A stretch of DNA of 30,631 bases from an uncultured Selenomonas sp. Lineage in GTDB: Bacteria > Bacillota > Negativicutes > Selenomonadales > Selenomonadaceae. The notes below the pieces were generated by a model. The model was not told the DNA's origin, ran no database searches, and saw only the letters and a list, made by a program, of their open reading frames with translations. Below, one piece after another: positions 6,920-14,159 of this stretch (its first letter is position 1; every line of letters starts with the position of its first letter). The translations under genes were made by a program, and so were the position numbers. The stretch spans positions 1 to 30,631 of the forward strand of contig CAJPRR010000009.1 of the NCBI GenBank assembly GCA_905373085.1, read 5' to 3'.

Positions 6920-8071
6920 TCAGCCCGCAAGCTTGCCCTTCATGACGTCGATCGCCTTCATGAGCTGCACGTCCTGTGCGCCGTCCGTCTGCGGCTCTAC
7001 GCGGACGTCCGGCTCGATGCCCGTGCCGTCGATGCTCCTGCCCGACGGCGTGTAATACTTGGCGATCGTGAGCTTCAGCGCATCGTCATCGTAGAGCGGC
7101 AGGATGACCTGCACCGATCCCTTGCCGTACGACGTCTGGCCGACGATCGTCGCCGCGCCCGTATCCTGCAGGGCGCCCGCGAGGATTTCGCTCGCCGAGG
7201 CGCTGTTGCCGTCGATGAGCACGACGAGCGGATACTTTCCCTCGGAAAGATCCGATTCGTACTCTTCGCGCGTCCCGTCCTTCTGCACGACGGAGACGAC
7301 AGGCCCCTTCGGCACGACCATGTTGGCGATTGCCACACAGCTCGTCACAAGACCGCCGGGGTTCTCGCGCAAGTCGATGATCATGCCCCTGACGCCATCC
7401 TTTTCCAACGCATGATAGGCGTCCTTGAACTCGTCCGCCGTATGCTCGGAGAATGACGCGATGCGGATGTAGCCGATGCCGTCCGTGTCGGGCAGCATCT
7501 CGCCCGCGACCGTATGCACCTGGATTGTCGCGCGGCGCACGACGTAGTCCCTGTCCTCCTCGCCCGCGCGGCGAATCTTGAGCGTCACCTCCGTATCAAT
7601 CTCGCCGCGGATGCGCAGCACGACTTCTTCCGGCTCGATCTCGCTCGTCGGCACGCCGTCGACGGCGATGATCTCATCGCCCGTCTTGATGCCCGCCGCC
7701 TCGCTCGGCGTCCCTTCCATGACGGAAATGACCGTGATCTTGTTGTCCTTGAAGCCCATGACGATGCCGACGCCGCCGAAGCTTCCCTCCGTGTGCGAGC
7801 GCATGAGTTCGTACATCTTCTGGTCGAGATAGATGGAATGGGGATCGTCGAGCGTCTTGACCATGCCCGAGATGGCGCCGTCGATGAGCTTCGTATAGTC
7901 CACGTCGCGCACATACTGCGTCTCGATGAAGCGCAGAGCGCCGAAGAAACGCACGATGTCCTTCACCTTCTGATCGTTGAATCCCATGAGGGCGTAGAAG
8001 CCGAAAATCGTCGCGTTGAACGTCACGACAGCCGTCGCGATGACGAGCAGGAAAATCGTTTTCTTTTTCAA
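6920..8071 (-). CDS. ctpA: S41 family C-terminal processing peptidase (CtpA/CtpB-like)
   Basis: This membrane-anchored serine protease of 383 residues acts outside the cytoplasmic membrane and cleaves proteins near their C-termini. Residues 4-28 form an uncleaved signal anchor. A PDZ domain covers about 98-175 (GGVGIVMG, TPSEAAGIKTGDEI). The S41 catalytic core has DGNSASASEI at 287-296, with the nucleophile in the serine cluster, and the general-base lysine K317 in TSYGKGSVQ. The TPSGRSIDG motif ends the core. I choose the TTG at 8071 because GGTGGAGG lies 5 bases upstream; the GTG at 8083 has no spacing for a ribosome binding site. It follows the M23 peptidase gene by 15 bases in the ftsEX operon, so a role in controlling cell-wall hydrolases, as in other bacteria, is likely but inferred. 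Confidence 0.93.
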   Translation of the reverse strand: MKKKTIFLLVIATAVVTFNATIFGFYALMGFNDQKVKDIVRFFGALRFIETQYVRDVDYTKLIDGAISGMVKTLDDPHSIYLDQKMYELMRSHTEGSFGGVGIVMGFKDNKITVISVMEGTPSEAAGIKTGDEIIAVDGVPTSEIEPEEVVLRIRGEIDTEVTLKIRRAGEEDRDYVVRRATIQVHTVAGEMLPDTDGIGYIRIASFSEHTADEFKDAYHALEKDGVRGMIIDLRENPGGLVTSCVAIANMVVPKGPVVSVVQKDGTREEYESDLSEGKYPLVVLIDGNSASASEILAGALQDTGAATIVGQTSYGKGSVQVILPLYDDDALKLTIAKYYTPSGRSIDGTGIEPDVRVEPQTDGAQDVQLMKAIDVMKGKLAG

Positions 8072-8086
8072 AATATCCTCCACCTA

Positions 8087-9232
8087 TCAAAGATAGCCCA
8101 TGGGATCGACAGGTTCGCCGTCAACGCGCACCTCAAAGTGGCAGTGCGGGCCCGTGGAATTGCCCGTCGAGCCGCATTCGGCAATCGCCTGCCCCTGCGA
8201 GACGCTCTGCCCCTCGCTGACGAGAAGCGCCTGATTGTGCCCGTAGAGCGTCGATATGCCGCCGCCGTGGTCGATGATGACGGCGTAGCCGTAGCCGGAG
8301 ATCCAGCCGGCATAGGAAACGATGCCCGCGCCCGCCGCATGGATCGCATCGCCGTAGTCGCCGCCGATGTCGATGCCCGAGTGGAAGCGGCTCGCGCCCG
8401 TGATCGGATGGACGCGCCAGCCGAAGGGTGACGTGATCGGCCCGCCGAGCGGCCAGTTGAGCGCCCCGCCGCCCGAAAGGGCGGGGGACGCCGGCTGATA
8501 GCGGCTGTTTCGGATCATCTGCTCGACTTCCTTGGAAGCCGCGAGATTTTCGTTGATGATGCGTTCCTGTGTCGCGCGATCCGTTTCCATCTTGTCGATG
8601 ATCGCCTGCTTTGCCGCCTGCTTCTTCTCCGCCTCTTTCTTGCGGTCGGCGGCGGAGGCGACGAGCTTTTCTTTCGACGCCTTGTCCTTTTCCAATTCCT
8701 TCTGCGACGTCTCAATCGCGCTCTTTTCCGCAAACACGACCTGCACGAGATCGTAGTCCTGCTGAATGACGCGCTTCAGGAGATCCATGCGCGTGAAGAA
8801 GTCCTGGAAGTCCTTCGCGCCGAAGAGGACGTCGAGATAGTTGATCTGTCCGTTGATGTAGATGTCGCGCACGCGCTTGGCGAGCCGGTCGCGCTTCACG
8901 GCGAAGTCTTTGTTCAAGACTTCGAGCTTGTCTTCGTTCTCGTCGATGCGCTCCTCGGTCGCATCAAGCTCCTTCCGCACGTCCTTGTAGGCCTTCGTCG
9001 CCTCGTCCGCCGCCTCATCGACAGCACGCTTCTCCTCGGAAAGCCCCTCGATCTTGGACTCGATCTCCCCCTTCTTCTGCTGCGCCTGCTCCGCCTTTTC
9101 GATATGCGCGTCGCGCTGCTCCTCCAAAGTCTCCGCATGAGCGAGCGGCGCAAGCGTCATCAGGCAGACGGCGGAAAGAAGCGCCGCCGTCGCTTTATGC
9201 CACTTTTTCCCTCCTGTGGGATAAAAAAACAT
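8087..9232 (-). CDS. Coiled-coil M23 murein hydrolase, FtsEX partner (EnvC-like)
   Basis: This 381-residue exported protein has a signal peptide (residues 1-33, cleavage after AHA) and a long charged coiled coil (about 34-235) with the alanine-, lysine- and glutamate-rich heptads seen in EnvC. A C-terminal LytM/M23 domain covers about 255-381. The metal-binding set appears complete: H284 and D288 in HSGIDIGG, and H363 and H365 in HCHFEVR. E. coli EnvC lacks these ligands and only activates amidases, so this one may itself cut peptidoglycan. The ATG at 9232 is preceded by AGGAGG with 8-base spacing. The gene lies 11 bases after ftsX, which supports control by the FtsEX complex through the coiled coil. 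The target bond is not deducible. Confidence 0.92.
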   Translation of the reverse strand: MFFYPTGGKKWHKATAALLSAVCLMTLAPLAHAETLEEQRDAHIEKAEQAQQKKGEIESKIEGLSEEKRAVDEAADEATKAYKDVRKELDATEERIDENEDKLEVLNKDFAVKRDRLAKRVRDIYINGQINYLDVLFGAKDFQDFFTRMDLLKRVIQQDYDLVQVVFAEKSAIETSQKELEKDKASKEKLVASAADRKKEAEKKQAAKQAIIDKMETDRATQERIINENLAASKEVEQMIRNSRYQPASPALSGGGALNWPLGGPITSPFGWRVHPITGASRFHSGIDIGGDYGDAIHAAGAGIVSYAGWISGYGYAVIIDHGGGISTLYGHNQALLVSEGQSVSQGQAIAECGSTGNSTGPHCHFEVRVDGEPVDPMGYL

Positions 9233-9243
9233 GAAAAATCCTC

Positions 9244-10131
9244 CTAAACCTTGAGGAATCGCTTCAAGGAAATCGTACTGCCCAAAGCGCCGATTCCCAT
9301 GCCGCTCAAGACCATCACGAGACTGATGAAGTTGACGAACGGGTACTGCGGTATGAGCGGCAGGAACGCCAGCGTGCTGTAGACCTTCGCCGTGATCAGC
9401 CCGTAGATGCTTCGAAGCGCGATGGAAGCGAGGACGCCGCCAAAAAAGCCGAGCACGACGCCCTCCAAAAGGAACGGCCAGCGGATGAACCAATCCGTCG
9501 CGCCGACGTACTTCATGATGGCGATTTCCTTGCGGCGTGCGAAGACCGTCAGACGGATCGTATTCGAGATGATGAAGAGCGTCGCGCCCGCCAGAAGCAG
9601 CATGAGCGTGAAGCCGAAGATGCGCACGAGACGCGTCATATCGAAGAGGTGCTCGACGACGTCCTGCCCGTACTTCACCGACTCGACGCCGCCGAACTTT
9701 TCGATCGCCTTCGCCGCCGTCTCCACCATCGTCGGCTGCTTGACCGTGACCTCGAAGGCGTTCGGCAGCGGATTCTTGTCGTCGAGCGCATCGAGCAGAT
9801 ATTTCTGATCGCCAAGTCTTTCCTTGAGACGCACGATGGCGTCCTCGCGGCTCACATACTGCACGCTCTCGATGCCCTGCATCTTCTTCAAATCGTCTTC
9901 GAGATCGTCGATTTCCGATCCCTTGAGCTTGTCGTCCAAGTAGACGTTGATCTGCACCTGCGATTCAAGCATCGACGCCATGCGGTTCATGTTGAGCACG
10001 ATGATGAGGAACATGCCGAGCACGAAGAGCGATACGGCGACCGTGCTGATGGAAGCGAACGACATCCAACTGTTGCGCTTGATCGAGATGCAGACCTCAC
10101 GGATGAAATACTCCGTCGTCCTAAGCTTCAT
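9244..10131 (-). CDS. ftsX: Cell division protein FtsX (ABC transporter-like membrane subunit)
   Basis: This 295-residue membrane protein pairs with FtsE to switch a periplasmic cell-wall hydrolase on and off at the septum. TM1 lies near residues 22-46. An extracytoplasmic domain of about 120 residues follows (with INVYLDDKL after TM1), and then three helices: about 171-195, 217-240 and 268-290. The conserved cytoplasmic RRKEIAIMKYVGATDWFIR segment sits between TM2 and TM3. Length and topology match the family. The start codon at 10131 overlaps the end of ftsE by 11 bases, indicating translational coupling. The partner hydrolase gene follows directly. Confidence 0.97.
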   Translation of the reverse strand: MKLRTTEYFIREVCISIKRNSWMSFASISTVAVSLFVLGMFLIIVLNMNRMASMLESQVQINVYLDDKLKGSEIDDLEDDLKKMQGIESVQYVSREDAIVRLKERLGDQKYLLDALDDKNPLPNAFEVTVKQPTMVETAAKAIEKFGGVESVKYGQDVVEHLFDMTRLVRIFGFTLMLLLAGATLFIISNTIRLTVFARRKEIAIMKYVGATDWFIRWPFLLEGVVLGFFGGVLASIALRSIYGLITAKVYSTLAFLPLIPQYPFVNFISLVMVLSGMGIGALGSTISLKRFLKV

Positions 10132-10807
10132 AGCCGTAGCCCCCTCTCGCCTCGTCGCGCACGATGCGCCCGCCCTCGATGGCGATGACGCGCTTCTTCA
10201 TCGTGTCCACGATGTTCTTGTCGTGCGTCGCCATGACGATCGTCGCACCCGCATCGTTGATGCGGCGGAAGATGTCCATGATCTCCCACGAAGTCTCAGG
10301 ATCGAGGTTTCCCGTCGGCTCATCGGCGATGATGAGCGCGGGATCGTTGACGATGGCGCGTGCAATCGCCACGCGCTGCTGCTCGCCGCCCGAAAGCTGC
10401 GAAGGGAAGCTTTTCCATTTCTCGCGCAGACCCACGATGTCGAGGACGGCGTTCACGCTGCGCTGCATGAGGCGGCGCGGCGCTTCGATGACCTCCATGG
10501 CAAACGCGACGTTCTCGTAGACCGTCTTGTCAGGCAAGAGGCGGTAGTCCTGGAAGATCACACCGAGGCCGCGCCGCATGTACGGCACATCCTTCGGGCG
10601 AAGCTTCATCATATCGTGCCCGTTGACGCGCAGCTTGCCGCTCGTCGGCAGAATCTCCCGGAGCAGCATGCGCACGAACGTCGACTTGCCCGCACCGCTC
10701 GCCCCCACGAGAAAGACGAAGTCCCCCTTCTCGATATTGACATTCACATGGTCGAGCGCCACCGTGCCGTTGTCGTAAACCTTGGAAACATCCTTCATAT
10801 AAATCAT
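10121..10807 (-). CDS. ftsE: Cell division ATP-binding protein FtsE
   Basis: This 228-residue ABC ATPase binds FtsX and transmits ATP hydrolysis across the membrane to the cell-wall hydrolase. Walker A is GASGAGKST (35-43), the signature is LSGGEQQ (138-144) and Walker B is LIIADEP (158-164), followed by the D-loop and the switch histidine in ATHDK. I use the ATG at 10807 because GGGGGA lies 9-10 bases upstream; the start at 10825 would put that site inside the gene. The resulting length is the usual 228. It is the first gene of the ftsE-ftsX-M23-S41 operon. A copy of the dispersed repeat lies 20 bases upstream of the start codon. Confidence 0.97.
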   Translation of the reverse strand: MIYMKDVSKVYDNGTVALDHVNVNIEKGDFVFLVGASGAGKSTFVRMLLREILPTSGKLRVNGHDMMKLRPKDVPYMRRGLGVIFQDYRLLPDKTVYENVAFAMEVIEAPRRLMQRSVNAVLDIVGLREKWKSFPSQLSGGEQQRVAIARAIVNDPALIIADEPTGNLDPETSWEIMDIFRRINDAGATIVMATHDKNIVDTMKKRVIAIEGGRIVRDEARGGYGYEA

Positions 10808-10826
10808 TGCAATGAATTCCCCCATA

Positions 10827-10852
10827 CTAAGGAATCACGGATAAATTCAGCG
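10827..10852 (+). repeat. Dispersed intergenic repeat, copy upstream of ftsE
   Basis: Begins CTAAGGAATCAC and ends GATAAATTCAGCG. It is 25 of 26 identical to the copy at 24457-24482. It falls in the untranslated leader of the ftsEX operon, immediately before the ribosome binding site. Confidence 0.8.
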
Positions 10853-10913
10853 CTGAGCAGACGGATCTCTTCCATCAGCGATTCCCGAGCGCCGATTTTT
10901 GGCATTCTCGTCT

Positions 10914-10922
10914 ATTATACCA
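10914..10922 (-). promoter_or_regulatory. Extended -10 promoter of the ftsEX operon
   Basis: TGGTATAAT on the minus strand is a perfect extended -10, about 105 bases upstream of ftsE. No convincing -35 accompanies it. It lies just downstream of the pfp terminator, as expected for the start of a new transcription unit. Confidence 0.65.
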
Positions 10923-10960
10923 CATTTCTTCCAATTTCACTTCTTTAATTATAGTACGGG

Positions 10961-10998
10961 AAAAAAGTCGCCGAAGCCATACGGTATCGGCGACTTTT
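10961..10998 (-). terminator. Intrinsic terminator of the phosphofructokinase gene
   Basis: On the minus strand AAAAGTCGCCGA pairs with TCGGCGACTTTT around a 12-base loop, and the T run follows. It begins 19 bases after the pfp stop codon. Confidence 0.88.
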
Positions 10999-11017
10999 CT
11001 GCAAAGTTCCATCCTGT

Positions 11018-12265
11018 TCATTCAAAAAGATAAGCGTACCTCTCCTTGAACTCATCCTTTTCCATGTGATAGGCGTTGGCAAGACCAGGATCGTCAAGAT
11101 CCTCCTTTTCCATGCGCATCATGAAACCGCGTGCGATCTTGTAGTGGACGGACTCGATGTTGACCTTGCGCACCTTCGTCTTGCCCGTCTCGGGATCCTT
11201 GATCTCGTCGAAGAAGAGCGGCTTCGCCTGATTGTCCTGCAAGGTGATGAGCGCGCCCGTCTCGCCGCGCATGAGAAACTGCACGGCCTCATAGCCCAAG
11301 GAACGCGCATAGTCGATGTCGTAGGCGATCGGCGTGGCACAGCGCAGCTCGTAGCCGATCTCCTTGTCCACGATGGCGATCTTGATGCCGATCTTCTTGA
11401 CCTCGGCGAGCACCGCCTGCTTCAAGATTTCGCCGAAGTCAAGCTCCGCGTAGCGGATGTGACCGTGCTCGTCAAGCACGAGGGTGCCGAGTTTCTGGAA
11501 GTCCTCGGGCGCGATCTTCTCGATGACGCCCTCGGCGATGACGGCGACGCCGTAGTTGTGCCCTGTCAAGTAGCGCTTGACGATCGAGCCTGTGATGATG
11601 TCGACGACCTGCTGCAGGGGAATCGACTCCGCCGCGAACTCCTCGGGAATGATCGTCAGAGCCGCGCCCGCCGAGCGTCCCATGCCGAGCGCCAAGTGCC
11701 CCGCCGTGCGACCCATGGCGATCGTGAAGTACCAGCGGTTGTTGCTCGTACGTGCGTCTTCCATGAGGTTTTCGATCTCCTCCGTGCCGAAAGCGCGCGC
11801 CGTCTCGAAGCCGAACGTCGGGATGCCCTCGGGCAGCGGCAGATCGTTGTCGATGGTCTTCGGCACATGGACGACGTTGATCGTCTTGCCAATTTGGCGT
11901 GCATAGTTCGACACCGCCATGGCGCTGTACGCCGTGTCGTCGCCGCCGATGGTCACGACATGCGTGACGCCCAGCTCCGTCAAAGTATCGACAACCGTGC
12001 GAAGATCCGACTCCTTCTTCGTCGGATTGTAGCGCGACATCTGCAGGATGCAGCCGCCCGTCAGGTGGATGCGGTTCACGCGCTCCATGTCGAGGCGCAC
12101 ATACTTCTTCTCGCCGCGTGCGAGGCGCGAAAAGCCGTCGTAGATGCCGAGCACGTCCCAGCCATGGCGGTCAGCCTCGATGGTCACGGCGGAAATGACA
12201 CTGTTGATGCCCGGCGCAGGCCCGCCGCCACAGATGATGGCAATGACATTCTTGATTCCGATCAT
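11018..12265 (-). CDS. pfp: 6-phosphofructokinase, probably pyrophosphate-dependent
   Basis: This 415-residue cytoplasmic enzyme phosphorylates fructose 6-phosphate in glycolysis. The N-terminal phosphate-binding loop reads CGGGPAPGIN (12-21). GGDDT at 107-111 replaces the GGDGS of ATP-dependent enzymes, and the catalytic segment is PKTIDND at 135-141 (base D139) rather than PGTIDND. These two substitutions are known markers of PPi-dependent enzymes, which run reversibly. The length is also nearer that group than the 320-residue bacterial ATP enzymes. The ATG at 12265 follows GAGGGGG at 7 bases. It appears to be a single-gene unit with its own terminator. Donor preference is inferred from these residues. 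Confidence 0.9.
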   Translation of the reverse strand: MIGIKNVIAIICGGGPAPGINSVISAVTIEADRHGWDVLGIYDGFSRLARGEKKYVRLDMERVNRIHLTGGCILQMSRYNPTKKESDLRTVVDTLTELGVTHVVTIGGDDTAYSAMAVSNYARQIGKTINVVHVPKTIDNDLPLPEGIPTFGFETARAFGTEEIENLMEDARTSNNRWYFTIAMGRTAGHLALGMGRSAGAALTIIPEEFAAESIPLQQVVDIITGSIVKRYLTGHNYGVAVIAEGVIEKIAPEDFQKLGTLVLDEHGHIRYAELDFGEILKQAVLAEVKKIGIKIAIVDKEIGYELRCATPIAYDIDYARSLGYEAVQFLMRGETGALITLQDNQAKPLFFDEIKDPETGKTKVRKVNIESVHYKIARGFMMRMEKEDLDDPGLANAYHMEKDEFKERYAYLFE

Positions 12266-12530
12266 GAAAAAGCCCCCTCTTCCGTTTTGCGCATGAACTG
12301 TATTGCTTCATATTGAACATACTGCTTTAATTCTGTCAAAAAAACAATTTTCCTGCCGTTGGCGCCGGTCGGCAAAAAGAAAGTTCTGCATCTGTCATGG
12401 TCAAGCGCTGCTGCAAACGGATCGTGCAGCAAGCCGATGCATATCCTTTCCGATACCGTCATGCCAACCCCGCAGGGAACTGCCGTACAGGCAGACCTTC
12501 AACGAAGTTCCCTCATCTTTTCCGATACCG
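12266..12530. other. Intergenic region between ahbB and pfp
   Basis: This stretch contains a candidate pfp promoter (12312-12339) and two direct repeats (12443-12466 and 12515-12538). An AGGGAACT...AGTTCCCT inverted repeat lies between the repeats (about 12474-12512). I see no convincing gene and no clear terminator for ahbB. Confidence 0.5.
12312..12339 (-). promoter_or_regulatory. Candidate promoter of pfp
   Basis: A perfect TTGACA -35 (12339-12334) is followed after 16 bases by a weak -10, TTCAAT (12317-12312), on the minus strand, about 45 bases upstream of the start codon. Confidence 0.45.
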
Positions 12531-12538
12531 TCATGCCA
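12443..12538. repeat. Direct repeat pair flanking the ahbB 3' end
   Basis: ATCCTTTCCGATACCGTCAT followed by GCCA (12443-12466) recurs at 12515-12538 with one mismatch, 72 bp apart. The second copy overlaps the ahbB stop codon. The segment between holds the inverted repeat AGGGAACT/AGTTCCCT. The role is unknown. Confidence 0.7.
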
Positions 12539-13019
12539 GCTCCTCTTCATCTTCACGGAAGTAGCGCATGCTCGTTTTCTTCCACTCCTTGACGGAGTAG
12601 AGCATGACGCGCTCACTGAGACCGCACTCTGCCGCAAGCGCAGCGGCAATCTCCTCACACTCGTCGCGGCTCTTCGCATGAATCATCGTGTAGACGTTGT
12701 ACGGCCAATCTTCCGCCGTATCGCGGTCGTAGCAATGCGATACCGCCGGGCTTTCGCACATACATCGCGCGATCTCGTCCATGCGCTCGGGCGGCACGAC
12801 CCACGCGCACAGGGCATTCGCCGTGAAGCCCGCCGCGCGATGCTGAAGAACGGCCCCCATCTTGCGGATCTGTCCGTTTTCCTTGAGACGACGCAGACGG
12901 CGCAGAAGCTCTTCCTCTCCGATGCCCACCTTGGCGGCGATCTCCTTGTACGGCTCTGCCGCAAGCGGGAAATCCCCCTGCATGGCCCGCGTGATCTTCC
13001 TGTCGATTTCATCGAGCAT
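12531..13019 (-). CDS. ahbB: Siroheme decarboxylase subunit AhbB (Lrp/AsnC fold)
   Basis: With AhbA, this 162-residue protein decarboxylates siroheme to 12,18-didecarboxysiroheme in the alternative haem pathway. It has an AsnC-type helix-turn-helix (about 1-55) and a RAM-like domain. The segment SHCYDR (94-99) with WPYNVYTMIH, and the C-terminal WKKTSMRYF, are the signatures that separate AhbB/NirD-type decarboxylases from true Lrp regulators. The ATG at 13019 has GGGGGG 9 bases upstream; the ATG at 13025 would leave only 3. It follows ahbA by 14 bases. Automatic annotation commonly calls this an AsnC regulator. It could alternatively serve haem d1 synthesis, but no other gene of either pathway is in the window. 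Confidence 0.85.
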   Translation of the reverse strand: MLDEIDRKITRAMQGDFPLAAEPYKEIAAKVGIGEEELLRRLRRLKENGQIRKMGAVLQHRAAGFTANALCAWVVPPERMDEIARCMCESPAVSHCYDRDTAEDWPYNVYTMIHAKSRDECEEIAAALAAECGLSERVMLYSVKEWKKTSMRYFREDEEELA

Positions 13020-13033
13020 TTCCATCCGCCCCC

Positions 13034-13486
13034 CTATCCGAGCCTGAACTGCACGTTGACCTTGTACTTCTTGTGCGAAGCGAGGTTCAAAAGATCCTCG
13101 ACCCCGGGAAGCGCGCGAATCTCCGCGAGAATCCTGCGGCGCATTTCCTCGTTCGGCGTGAGCAGCGTGAACCAAAGGTTGTACCTGCCCTCGCGCTCGT
13201 AGTTGTGCGTCACGCCCACATGGCGATTCACGGCCTCCGCCACGCTTTTCATCGCCTCGGGCTTCACGCGAAGCGCCACGAGCGTGCCGCGATAGCCCAT
13301 CTTCGCCGAGTCGAAGAACGGCCCGATGCGGCGCAGGTACCCTTGCGCCTTGAGTTCCTTCACGCGCGAAAGAACGGTCTTCTCGTCCGACTCCAAGCCT
13401 TGCGCCAAGTCAGCAAAAGGCCGGCTGCTGATGGGCAAGCCGGCCTGCAAGACGTTGAGGAGCTTCTTGTCAAAAGCTGTCAACAT
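13034..13486 (-). CDS. ahbA: Siroheme decarboxylase subunit AhbA (Lrp/AsnC fold)
   Basis: This 150-residue protein is the first subunit of the siroheme decarboxylase pair. It has a winged-helix N-terminus (about 4-52) and a C-terminal RAM-like domain. THNYEREGRYNLWFTLL at 93-109 holds the HNYxR...YNLWF signature known for AhbA/NirL-type proteins. It starts at the ATG at 13486, behind GAGGGTG. The gene lies 49 bases downstream of yihA with no visible terminator or promoter between them, so it is probably co-transcribed with lon and yihA. The substrate is assigned from the family signature and from pairing with AhbB. Confidence 0.85.
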   Translation of the reverse strand: MLTAFDKKLLNVLQAGLPISSRPFADLAQGLESDEKTVLSRVKELKAQGYLRRIGPFFDSAKMGYRGTLVALRVKPEAMKSVAEAVNRHVGVTHNYEREGRYNLWFTLLTPNEEMRRRILAEIRALPGVEDLLNLASHKKYKVNVQFRLG

Positions 13487-13535
13487 ATTTTCACCCTCAT
13501 TTTCTCCGGGGAATCTTTGGCAATACGCCCTTCCT

Positions 13536-14159
13536 TCATTCTATCAGAACGTTCGCTATCGCGTCAAGCAATTCTGAACGCCCTTCATTTTTTACCGAAG
13601 AATACGGCAGGATGTCAAGCTCCGCGACGCCGAGCGCCTTTCGCATGGCGTCGATGCTCTTCTTCTGCTCGCTGCGGCTCAGCTTGTCCGCCTTCGTCGC
13701 GATAACGAGCACGGGCAGCCCCTTCGTCACGAGCCATTGGAACATCTCAATATCCGAGGCCATGGGTTCGTGGCGGATGTCCATGAGGTGGCACACGAAC
13801 TGCAAGTCCTCGCTGTGCAGCAGGTACGTCTCGATGAAGCGCGACCAGATCTTGCGGTTCTTCTTCGCCGTGCGCGCGTAGCCGTAGCCCGGCAGATCGA
13901 CGAGGTAGAAGTCGCGCCGCGCGTCTTCCCCCTCGATCTTCGCGCCAAGCTCGTAGAAGTTGATCGTCTGTGTCTTGCCGGGCTGCCCTGAGACGCGAGC
14001 GAGATTCTTCGTGCGTGCGAGCGAGTTGATGAGCGACGACTTGCCGACGTTCGAACGTCCGATGAAGACGATCTCCCTGCGACGCACTTCGGGGTACTGC
14101 TCCTTCTTTACGGCGGAGGCAATGTACTTGCCCTGCGTGATCGTGACCCTATCCGGCAT
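13536..14159 (-). CDS. ysxC: Ribosome biogenesis GTP-binding protein YihA/YsxC (EngB)
   Basis: This 207-residue small GTPase is needed for assembly of the large ribosomal subunit. The G1 motif GRSNVGKSS is at 34-42, the switch segment GKTQTINFY at 61-69, G3 DLPGYGYA at 88-95 and G4 TKADK near 150. I start at the ATG at 14159, behind GGGGGGC, which gives the usual family length. The longer frame upstream has no homology-like content and lies inside lon. The start overlaps the lon stop codon by 11 bases, so translation is probably coupled. The lon-ysxC pairing is widespread in Firmicutes. Confidence 0.95.
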   Translation of the reverse strand: MPDRVTITQGKYIASAVKKEQYPEVRRREIVFIGRSNVGKSSLINSLARTKNLARVSGQPGKTQTINFYELGAKIEGEDARRDFYLVDLPGYGYARTAKKNRKIWSRFIETYLLHSEDLQFVCHLMDIRHEPMASDIEMFQWLVTKGLPVLVIATKADKLSRSEQKKSIDAMRKALGVAELDILPYSSVKNEGRSELLDAIANVLIE

